Below are positions 1-4,154 of a stretch of DNA of 6,562 nt, in pieces. This DNA is from Chloroflexota bacterium (lineage in GTDB: Bacteria; Chloroflexota; FW602-bin22; JAMCYS01). The translations under genes and the position numbers were made by a program. The notes beneath the pieces were generated by a model. That model searched no databases and had not been told where the DNA came from. It saw only the letters and a list, made by a program, of their open reading frames with translations. Each line of letters begins with the position of its first letter. The first letter of the stretch is position 1. The stretch is taken from the NCBI GenBank assembly GCA_021847625.1, contig JAJZQK010000197.1, forward strand, positions 1-6,562. Reading direction: 5' to 3'.

Positions 1-52
1 GTTGCCGCCGCGGCCGAGCCAGCCACCGCCGGTGTAGGGACGAATCACAGCA
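1..52. other. Left edge, no gene assigned
   Basis: These bases precede the first plus-strand gene. One plus frame stops at 34-36 and another at 54-56, where TGA overlaps the ATG at 53 as ATGA, so an upstream plus-strand gene could end here. Too little is present to identify one. A purine-rich AGGGA at 36-40 lies about 12 bases before the ATG, which is long for a ribosome site. Confidence 0.3.
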
Positions 53-337
53 ATGAGGATCAAGACGTGGCTCAGCGAATACAGGGAGTGTATGGCCGTG
101 ATCGCTGGGGGCGCAGTCGCCAGCCTTGTTATCACCTGGCTGATCGGGCAAGCACTGCCGTTCGCGCCCCCGCCTAGAGGCTGGTTGAACGCCGCGACCA
201 TCTTCTTTCAAATCTGGGCAGTCTTCAATCTCTGCTACGCGGTATACAACCTGGTGCGCGCTGGGCGGAACCTTGCGAAGATTGACCATCTTACCCGTGG
301 CGATAGGGCTAAAACGGGGCGGGGAGGGCCCCGATAA
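53..337 (+). CDS. Small two-helix membrane protein
   Basis: This 94-residue protein is of unrecognised family. Two hydrophobic segments, about residues 15-37 (rich in Ala, Val, Ile, Leu) and 46-68 (rich in aromatics), are separated by a short Pro-rich turn (APPPRG). A charged tail of about 25 residues, RAGRNLAKIDH onward, follows; this gives a membrane hairpin with both ends probably cytoplasmic. The ATG at 53 has only a distant AGGGA upstream. An in-frame ATG at 92 has GGGAG three bases before it and would remove the amphipathic N terminus, so the start is uncertain. Its TAA overlaps the next ATG by one base (TAATG), implying translational coupling. It is the first of three plus-strand genes opposing the long minus array. 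A holin or small virion membrane protein is possible; nothing decides between them. Confidence 0.65.
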   Translation: MRIKTWLSEYRECMAVIAGGAVASLVITWLIGQALPFAPPPRGWLNAATIFFQIWAVFNLCYAVYNLVRAGRNLAKIDHLTRGDRAKTGRGGPR

Positions 338-486
338 TGGCCGTCTATCGCGCGAAGCTCCACGCGGGGCAGTACTGCGCCGTCTGCCGGCGCTGGCTGC
401 CCGCGGGGAGCGTGGTGTACTACAACAGTGAGTGCGGCTGTGCAGTCTGCGACAACGAACATTGCAGAAGGCAGGCGGGATGGTGA
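337..486 (+). CDS. 49-residue Cys-rich, zinc-ribbon-like mini-protein
   Basis: This short frame starts with the ATG that shares one base with the preceding TAA and ends in a TGA that shares one base with the next ATG. Its 49 residues include six cysteines: CAVC at 14-17, then C33, C35, C38 and C43 in CGCAVCDNEHC. Paired CxxC-type knuckles spaced about 16-20 residues apart are typical of small zinc ribbons, and H42 is a possible extra ligand. A similar layout occurs in small phage proteins that bind nucleic acid or protein partners. The family is not recognised. The Cys pattern and the tight coupling on both sides support a real gene despite its length. Metal binding is inferred from spacing only. 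Confidence 0.6.
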   Translation: MAVYRAKLHAGQYCAVCRRWLPAGSVVYYNSECGCAVCDNEHCRRQAGW

Positions 487-581
487 TGCTGGCCAGCGCT
501 GGGCCGGAGAGGGCAAGGCTGGCGGCCCTGGCTCTCCTCTCGGCGAGCCTGGCCACCGTGGGCCAGGCCCTGCTGCCCTAG
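486..581 (+). CDS. 31-residue hydrophobic peptide
   Basis: The ATG at 486 overlaps the TGA of the preceding gene by one base (TGATG), and an in-frame GTG lies immediately before it at 483. The product is 31 residues: a short polar start with two arginines (PERAR), then about 20 Ala/Leu-rich residues ending QALLP, like a single membrane helix or amphipathic peptide. The TAG at 579-581 is part of a CTAG palindrome that also provides the stop of the opposing minus-strand gene. Coupling and hydrophobicity support translation, but a frame this short could be chance, and no family is recognised. If real, it completes a three-gene coupled cassette. Confidence 0.4.
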   Translation: MLASAGPERARLAALALLSASLATVGQALLP

Positions 582-736
582 CGGCGGCCGCGCCTCTTGC
601 GCCGCTTCGCCTGGCAGGGGTTCTTCTTTTCGGCTTTCTTCTTCTTCTGGCGCTGGTTGGCCCAGGCGCTGAGGCCGCCGGCGCCGAGAGCGAAGCCGGC
701 CCCCGAGGCGATGCCGCCGAGGAACGTCGTAACCAT
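578..736 (-). CDS. 52-residue Gly-rich helix with basic tail
   Basis: The ATG at 736 has an excellent ribosome site, GGAGGAGG, four to five bases upstream and overlapping the TGA of the 86-residue gene before it, so translation is probably coupled. Residues 4-25 are Gly/Ala-rich and hydrophobic (FLGGIASGAGFALGAGG), compatible with a glycine-zipper membrane helix. From about residue 28 the chain is almost all Lys/Arg (QKKKKAEKKNP, then KRRKRRGRR). This layout is seen in small virion and coat proteins, where the helix sits in a membrane and the basic tail touches nucleic acid; for this protein it is inference. A Lys-Lys-Asn-Pro step recurs in other proteins of the window. It is the last gene of the minus array, and its TAG lies within the CTAG shared with the convergent plus-strand gene. 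No family recognised. Confidence 0.75.
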   Translation of the reverse strand: MVTTFLGGIASGAGFALGAGGLSAWANQRQKKKKAEKKNPCQAKRRKRRGRR

Positions 737-748
737 GCTTCCTCCTCC

Positions 749-1009
749 TCAGGGATTGAAGATTTTCACTATCAGCCCGCCCACGGCGCCCGCCAGACCG
801 CCGACGACGCTCAGCGTCGTGAGTCCGCCCCTGACCGTGCTGCGCCACTCCTCCAGCTCGCCGAGACGCTTGTCCTCCGCCTCGCAGTTGTCGCACATGG
901 CGCCGATCCGCTTGTCGATCGCCGCGAGTTGGCTTTGGATCGCCTGCATGCAGGCGTACATCTCGATGATGCGCTCCTCCGTAGTTTTGGGTTCTGGCGG
1001 GTGCAGCAT
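749..1009 (-). CDS. XhlA-like coiled-coil protein with C-terminal anchor
   Basis: This 86-residue protein has a heptad-rich charged helix over about residues 9-55 (EERIIEMY, then LGELEEWRSTVR) followed by a Gly-rich hydrophobic segment at 61-84 ending GGLIVKIFNP. That is the layout of the haemolysin XhlA family of Bacillus-type phages, which joins a holin at the membrane during lysis. The match is in architecture and the W-R-G-G-L-IVK flavour of the C terminus, judged by eye. A start at 1009 is preferred because GGAGG sits eight bases upstream; the longer frame from 1039 adds ten residues but has only a weak site. A CDNC pair (C39, C42) in the coiled coil is unusual. The neighbour at 1196-1480 is a holin-like membrane protein, which supports a lysis role. 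No endolysin is visible in the window. Confidence 0.75.
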   Translation of the reverse strand: MLHPPEPKTTEERIIEMYACMQAIQSQLAAIDKRIGAMCDNCEAEDKRLGELEEWRSTVRGGLTTLSVVGGLAGAVGGLIVKIFNP

Positions 1010-1195
1010 CCGCAGGGTCCTCCGCGTGTGATTTGACATCGCTACTTCGCCGTTAGGGGGATAGTCTCATGTAGCCTCGTTAGGGCAGTCCACGGGCTCT
1101 GGACGCTCGTTCGGCGGCCATAGTACCTCCAGGAGGCTCACCACAAGGCGATTCTAGGCCCCTGTTTTGGGCTCTAGGTCATTTGATACCTGGCG
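1010..1195. other. Intergenic stretch with possible leader peptide
   Basis: This is the longest gene-poor stretch in the minus array. On the minus strand, GGAGG lies four bases before an ATG at 1121 that opens a 13-residue frame (MAAERASRARGLP) ending at 1080. The ribosome site is part of a CCTCCTGGAGG palindrome at 1126-1136. A hairpin at 1154-1177 lies further upstream and is listed separately. A weak promoter-like pair TTGTGG and TACTAT with a 15-base spacer (minus strand, about 1122-1148) is not convincing. Together these could form a leader or re-initiation region controlling the XhlA-like gene, but the evidence is thin. Confidence 0.25.
1154..1177 (-). terminator. Hairpin after the holin-like gene
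   Basis: The arms CTAGGCCC (1154-1161) and GGGCTCTAG (1169-1177) pair over eight bases with one bulged T and a seven-base loop. On the minus strand the hairpin begins about 19 bases after the TAG of the 1196-1480 gene. No U-run follows, so it may be a pause, attenuator or RNA-stability element rather than a classical intrinsic terminator. Confidence 0.35.
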
Positions 1196-1480
1196 CTAGC
1201 CGCCGCCGAGGGCCGCCGCGCGGGCCTCGATCGCCGGCTTGAAGACGTTGCGCCAAATCACCTGTCCCAGGGCGAAAACGGCCGACGCCCTGACGAAGAA
1301 CTCCTCAGTAGACGGTGGCAGGCCGCCGGTGAGCAGCTCGGCGATTACCGCCAGAATGACGGAGACGACCACCGTGAGCCAGAAGGCCCACAGGCCGCTC
1401 AGTCGCCCCGCCTTGATGAATTGCACGAGGAACGGCGCGACGATACCCGCGATCAGTAGTGCCAGTGCTTCCGCGGTCAT
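1196..1480 (-). CDS. Holin-like multi-helix membrane protein
   Basis: This 94-residue protein has hydrophobic segments at about residues 4-23 (ALLIAGIVAPFLVQFI) and 29-51 (GLWAFWLTVVVSVILAVIAEL), joined by a short basic turn (KAGRLS). A third, less hydrophobic stretch at 60-80 contains aromatic residues and ends before a basic, Ala-rich tail. Size, helix count and location next to an XhlA-like gene fit a phage holin or holin-like protein, which forms membrane lesions at the end of infection. The sequence is not diagnostic of a named holin family, and a structural membrane protein is the main alternative. The ATG at 1480 has GGAGGAG four bases upstream. A hairpin lies just beyond its stop. Confidence 0.75.
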   Translation of the reverse strand: MTAEALALLIAGIVAPFLVQFIKAGRLSGLWAFWLTVVVSVILAVIAELLTGGLPPSTEEFFVRASAVFALGQVIWRNVFKPAIEARAAALGGG

Positions 1481-1524
1481 GTTTCTCCTCCAACCCTTCC
1501 GCCGGCGATCGCGCCGGCCGTTGA

Positions 1525-2121
1525 TTACCCGAATAGCGCGGCAAAGAGGCTAGCGATCCTTGTCGCGACGGCGGCCCCCGTGTTATCATGCTCCCGAGGA
1601 GCGGCCGCAGCCCCTCGGAGGCGTCTAGCAGTCCGCTTCGTGCCCGCAGTGTCCGAGGCGCTGGTCAGGGCTACCGGATTGGGGCGGGTAGAGATGCCCG
1701 CCCTTTTCCGTATCTTCTCGATGGCCTGAGCGTGTGTCGGCGCTACGATGGAGTCAAAGACCCTCTCGCCCTCGGAGAGAATGATGGCCGTGGTGAAGAG
1801 GACGCGCTCGTGTACGTTCCTCCGGGTCGCTACCGGCAGGTTAGCCTCGTAGGTGATCCGCGTTCCTGTTCGCCCGCGGTCCCTCGCGCGCTTGATGCTC
1901 GGGATGATGGCGGGGATCAGCTCCCAGCGCCGATGATCGGTAGGGTGGTTGGCTATGTGCTCGATTACCCGCCATAGATCCAGATTCACCTGTTGGCCCC
2001 ACCGGTCCCTCACTAGGCGGTAGCCTTCGGACCGCACGATACCCAGCTCACGACGCACCCTTCGCTCGAGCTCGGCCCCGCCGGGCTTGGCCCCTTTCCA
2101 CAGCCGAACCACGTCATCCAT
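1525..2121 (-). CDS. Uncharacterised 198-residue protein
   Basis: I do not recognise this protein. The first 75 residues are charged and helix-prone (ELERRVRREL, LDLWRVIEHIANHP). Residues 75-140 look like a folded alpha/beta unit with ITYEANLPVATRR and a hydrophobic strand-like ERVLFTTAIIL. From about 145 the chain becomes a Thr/Ala/Arg-rich linker and ends in an amphipathic VATRIASLFAALFG, which could bind membrane. The ATG at 2121 is 15 bases after AGGGAG, a long spacing; a CTG at 2124 is slightly better placed but cannot be favoured. The upstream gene ends at 2141 inside that AGGGAG, so the two are linked. It is the second largest product of the array, so a virion structural protein is plausible but unsupported by any motif. 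Confidence 0.75.
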   Translation of the reverse strand: MDDVVRLWKGAKPGGAELERRVRRELGIVRSEGYRLVRDRWGQQVNLDLWRVIEHIANHPTDHRRWELIPAIIPSIKRARDRGRTGTRITYEANLPVATRRNVHERVLFTTAIILSEGERVFDSIVAPTHAQAIEKIRKRAGISTRPNPVALTSASDTAGTKRTARRLRGAAAAPREHDNTGAAVATRIASLFAALFG

Positions 2122-2140
2122 CAGCCGCGCTTCGCTCTCC

Positions 2141-2347
2141 CTACGCCCCGTGGATCTGGGCGAGCTTGGGCTTGGCGATCTTGCCCTCGGCCGAGAGCGC
2201 GGCCACGATGTTCACCCAGTCCTGCGGTCCGATCGTCCACTCCTTGACGGTGGCCACGTGGCCGCCGTCGCCGCGGGTCTCCACCACCACCGCCACGGCG
2301 CCGTCGCTCTCCCGGCGGAACGATAGACCGTCTTTGTACCTGAGCAT
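2141..2347 (-). CDS. Uncharacterised 68-residue phage-type protein
   Basis: This short soluble protein has a beta-rich N-terminal half (DGLSFRRESDGAVAVVVET) followed by VKEWTIGPQDWVNIVAALSAEGK, probably one helix. Small proteins that pair a strand-rich half with a W-x-x-I-V-A-x-x-S-A-x-G helix are familiar to me from uncharacterised phage and metagenomic virus genomes, but I know no function for them. The ATG at 2347 has GGGAGG four to five bases upstream, within the last codons of the 54-residue gene whose stop lies two bases away, so the pair is very likely coupled. It has no hydrophobic segment and no cysteine, so it is probably cytoplasmic. Confidence 0.75.
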   Translation of the reverse strand: MLRYKDGLSFRRESDGAVAVVVETRGDGGHVATVKEWTIGPQDWVNIVAALSAEGKIAKPKLAQIHGA

Positions 2348-2349
2348 GA

Positions 2350-2514
2350 CTACCTCCCTTGTTTCCGCCGGCGATTGCGCCAGCTGTAATAGACCCTTGG
2401 CTTCGTGGCCTTCATCTCGCGTGTCTTGGCGGCCAGTCGTTTGTGGCCGTCCCGTTTGGCGGCGTTGCCGATTCGCCGCTCGATTCTCTTCGCCTTGCCG
2501 GGGTTGCGTTTCAC
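2350..2514 (-). CDS. 54-residue highly basic protein, GTG start
   Basis: This gene is short and starts with GTG, so it is easily overlooked. The GTG at 2514 overlaps the TGA of the ATPase gene as GTGA, with GAGAGGGGG about five bases upstream. The product begins MKRNPGKAKRIERRIG and continues with an Arg/Lys-rich helix, then VYYSWRNRRRKQGR at the C terminus. It has almost no acidic residues and no hydrophobic core, so nucleic-acid or anionic-lipid binding is the natural guess. The N-terminal KRNPGKAK resembles KRNPAKGK in the 153-residue protein of the same array. Its stop lies two bases before the next ATG. Coupling to the ATPase suggests a role in genome handling during assembly, an inference from position and charge only. 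Confidence 0.75.
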   Translation of the reverse strand: MKRNPGKAKRIERRIGNAAKRDGHKRLAAKTREMKATKPRVYYSWRNRRRKQGR

Positions 2515-3554
2515 GTCTGCCCCCTCTCCGGCTTGCCGAAGGGGATCAGTCCCCTGTAGCCAGGACCGGTATCTAGAGCTCTCGCGTCACAATAGGCCCA
2601 GGCCCGCCAGTCGCGGTAGGGCTCCTGATACCAGGGCGAGCGGCGCAGCTCGCCGAAGGCCTCGCCGGCGGCGCGCCACAGTTCACGCACCACCCGGTTG
2701 TTGCGGTCGGTCGCGTCTTCGTCGCCCGTCGGCCGCTTCACCCACTTGACGCTCTGCCCCAAGAGCGGCTCCGGCAGCAGCGCGGCCATCTGGGCGATAA
2801 AGATCACGATCCAGTCGACGTGCCGGCAGTGGTAGAGCGCTAGCATCACCGCCGCCCGCGTCGGGTCGTGCAGGCCCATCGCCGCGCTCGCCTCGTCGAT
2901 CACGATCACCTTCCCGCCGGCCGGCAGCGTCGGCGGCGTGCCGTCGTCTTCCTCCACCAGGTCCGGGTCGATCGGCTCATCGGGGTCTCTCACCCCCTGC
3001 GAGTTGAGGTAGCGGGCGATCTTCTTGGCGCGGTGGATCAGCGTCTCCTTGTTCAGCGGCACGGCCCACTCGGGCCGGTCCTCCTCGTACATGGCCACCG
3101 TCTCCACCGTGTAGCCGAGGCCCTCGCGACAGACCTGGGCCAGCCGCAGAGCGGCCGACGTCTTGCCGGAGCCGTAGGGGCCGATAACGATGTGTCCGCC
3201 GTACCGTTGGCTGAAGAGCCGTTTGAGGAAGGGCGACCAGGGCGGCCGCGGGCCGGCCTCGGCCTCCGTCTCCTCCAGCACGCGATACTCGGCGTCGACG
3301 ACGTCGCCTCCGGGCGTCGGGCGGATGCCCTTGAGTGTGCGGTAGGCGTCCGTGGCGTGGCCCAGCGCCTCCTTGGCCATGGCGCCGGCGCCGGGGGCGA
3401 CCAGCAGGTCTACCGCCTCGGCCCAGCCCTCCGAGCGCAGGTAGTCGATGGCCTGCCGGTCGCCCCGCCGTGCCCGTTGCCAGGCGCTGTAGATCTTCGC
3501 GGCGGTCGGCGCCGACTGCGCCAGACGGAGCAGATTGGCCGCGTTGAGTGCCAA
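2511..3554 (-). CDS. Packaging/morphogenesis-type P-loop ATPase, TTG start
   Basis: This 347-residue protein is the main functional anchor of the window. A Walker A GPYGSGKT lies at residues 125-132 after a hydrophobic strand (HIVI). A Walker B KVIVIDEAS lies at 215-223 with Glu at 221, and a polar IAQ at 253-255 follows the next strand (WIVIFIAQ) as a likely sensor. This order fits the FtsK/HerA-like viral ATPases, such as packaging ATPases of tailless membrane viruses and the Zot/pI assembly proteins of filamentous phages; I cannot choose between them. Those usually carry Walker A close to the N terminus; here about 120 residues of helical, Ala-rich sequence precede it. No membrane helix is apparent, unlike typical Zot. 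The start is TTG at 3554, supported by GGGAGGT seven bases upstream. The stop overlaps the next gene as GTGA. Confidence 0.88.
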   Translation of the reverse strand: MALNAANLLRLAQSAPTAAKIYSAWQRARRGDRQAIDYLRSEGWAEAVDLLVAPGAGAMAKEALGHATDAYRTLKGIRPTPGGDVVDAEYRVLEETEAEAGPRPPWSPFLKRLFSQRYGGHIVIGPYGSGKTSAALRLAQVCREGLGYTVETVAMYEEDRPEWAVPLNKETLIHRAKKIARYLNSQGVRDPDEPIDPDLVEEDDGTPPTLPAGGKVIVIDEASAAMGLHDPTRAAVMLALYHCRHVDWIVIFIAQMAALLPEPLLGQSVKWVKRPTGDEDATDRNNRVVRELWRAAGEAFGELRRSPWYQEPYRDWRAWAYCDARALDTGPGYRGLIPFGKPERGQT

Positions 3555-3573
3555 GTATCAGACCTCCCGCATT

Positions 3574-3623
3574 GTAGGGGCGAGGCTCGCCTCGCCCGCG
3601 GGCGACCCAAGGGTCGCCCCTAC
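3574..3623. repeat. GTAGGGGCGA palindromic repeat, MITE/REP-like
   Basis: This is a 50-base element with perfect 10-base terminal inverted repeats, GTAGGGGCGA at 3574-3583 and TCGCCCCTAC at 3614-3623. Inside are two further perfect palindromes: GGGCGAGGC/GCCTCGCCC (3578-3597) and GGGCGACCC/GGGTCGCCC (3600-3619), each able to form a 9-base stem. Elements with this GTAGGGGCGA end are, from memory, abundant dispersed repeats in Chloroflexota, cyanobacteria and other environmental bacteria. No target-site duplication is evident in the flanks. It separates the 97-residue gene from the ATPase and could act as a transcript-stabilising or terminating structure. It is also a clue to the host genome. 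Confidence 0.85.
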
Positions 3624-3665
3624 CCCTCTAGGCGCGGCGCCCGGCCGCTACAAGCAGGTTCCTCC

Positions 3666-3959
3666 TCAAGGCTGCACGGCGGCCGTCGCCGCCGGCGGGT
3701 TGAGAATCTCCGGATGCTGCCGCAGATACTGCCAGCCGACGTAGCCCACGGCCGCGATAGCCGCCAGCATCACCAGGTCGTCGCTCCTCGGATTGGCGCG
3801 CGTCGCCCGGGCCCGGCTCGGGTTGACCCGCGCCGGCTCCGTGGCGCCGTGGTAGACGCGCGAGGCCCGCTTGAGCGCCTTCTGGTACTCCGAGAACGGG
3901 CTATTCTTGGGCACCTTGGCGAACTCCGCCTTGACGGTCTCTTTCCAACTCTTGGCCAT
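3666..3959 (-). CDS. 97-residue basic protein with C-terminal membrane helix
   Basis: The first 40 residues are a basic helical module: SWKETVKAEF, then FSEYQKALKRASRVY. A W-x-x-x-V-K followed by Y-x-x-A-L-K-x-A-S-x-x-Y resembles small basic proteins I recall from giant viruses and other double-stranded DNA viruses; this is by-eye resemblance only. A linker with NPSRARATRANPR (46-58) carries two Asn-Pro steps among arginines. A hydrophobic helix at about 62-79 (LVMLAAIAAVGYVGWQYL) is followed by a short Pro/Ala tail. A membrane-anchored, nucleic-acid-contacting virion protein would explain this architecture, though it is not shown. The ATG at 3959 follows GGGGGGTGA. GAGGAGG immediately after its own stop has no good start codon behind it, perhaps because the adjacent repeat changed the junction. 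Confidence 0.8.
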   Translation of the reverse strand: MAKSWKETVKAEFAKVPKNSPFSEYQKALKRASRVYHGATEPARVNPSRARATRANPRSDDLVMLAAIAAVGYVGWQYLRQHPEILNPPAATAAVQP

Positions 3960-3985
3960 AACTCACCCCCCGAATGGTTGGCTGA

Positions 3986-4013
3986 GCGCCGGCGGAGAGG
4001 TCCCCGCCGGCGC
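3986..4013 (-). terminator. Perfect 10-base GC hairpin
   Basis: GCGCCGGCGG (3986-3995) and CCGCCGGCGC (4004-4013) are perfectly complementary around an eight-base loop. The structure lies 11 bases past the stop of the 23-residue gene on the minus strand and before the ribosome site of the 97-residue gene. There is no U-run, so it could be an mRNA-stabilising stem, a pause or a weak terminator. Confidence 0.5.
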
Positions 4014-4024
4014 CCCCGCGCCGC

Positions 4025-4096
4025 CTAGCGGCGGCCCTTGCGCCGCTTGCGAAAGCGGCCCTTGGAGTCGCGAGGCGGTGTCCTCCGCTTGGCCAT
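4025..4096 (-). CDS. 23-residue protamine-like basic peptide
   Basis: The ATG at 4096 follows GGAGGGG at seven to eight bases, one of the clearest ribosome sites in the window, which is why this very short frame is believed. The peptide starts MAKRRTPPRDSKGRF and ends in a run of lysines and arginines; about half of its residues are basic. PPRDSKGRF is a phrase I associate with small basic peptides and basic tails of phage proteins, but no function is assigned to it. Genome condensation or binding to acidic lipid head groups is a reasonable guess. It lies alone between two hairpins (4127-4147 and 3986-4013), so it could be expressed at a level different from its neighbours. Confidence 0.7.
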   Translation of the reverse strand: MAKRRTPPRDSKGRFRKRRKGRR

Positions 4097-4126
4097 AGGA
4101 TTCCCCTCCTCTCGTGATCTATCATC

Positions 4127-4147
4127 CTTGAGCCCTGGTGGCTCAAG
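4127..4147 (-). terminator. Perfect 8-base hairpin between two genes
   Basis: CTTGAGCC (4127-4134) and GGCTCAAG (4140-4147) are exact inverted repeats around a five-base loop. On the minus strand the hairpin begins eight bases after the stop of the 153-residue gene, the usual place for a terminator. The bases after it (GATGATAG) are not a U-run, so partial termination or transcript protection is more likely than full termination. Confidence 0.5.
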
Positions 4148-4154
4148 TTGACGC

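Noticed and set aside
1..144. Minus-strand frame leaving the left edge with IRPYTGGGWLGRGGN
   Set aside because: It lies opposite the better supported plus-strand membrane gene, has no ribosome site before its GTG codons, and only a short part is visible. The Gly-rich end might belong to a real minus gene outside the window.
749..1039. Longer start for the XhlA-like protein at 1039
   Set aside because: GGAGG eight bases before the internal ATG at 1009 is clearly better than anything before 1039.
1497..2383. Near-identical GC strings at 1497-1517 and 2363-2383 (TTCCGCCGGCGAT core), each upstream of a minus-strand gene
   Set aside because: The second copy lies in the coding sequence of the 54-residue protein (SWRNRRR). 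The likeness is short and GC-biased, so it is probably chance rather than a shared leader.
3555..3668. Orphan GAGGAGG after the stop of the 97-residue gene, suggesting a gene lost at the repeat
   Set aside because: No ATG, GTG or TTG with an open frame follows at usable distance and no remnant protein is visible. It is noted as a junction oddity only.
2868..4028. A 386-codon open frame on the plus strand, the longest in the window
   Set aside because: It is antisense to the ATPase and the 97-residue gene, runs through the palindromic repeat, has an Arg/Gly/Pro-rich low-complexity product and no clear ribosome site. It is a GC-rich shadow frame.
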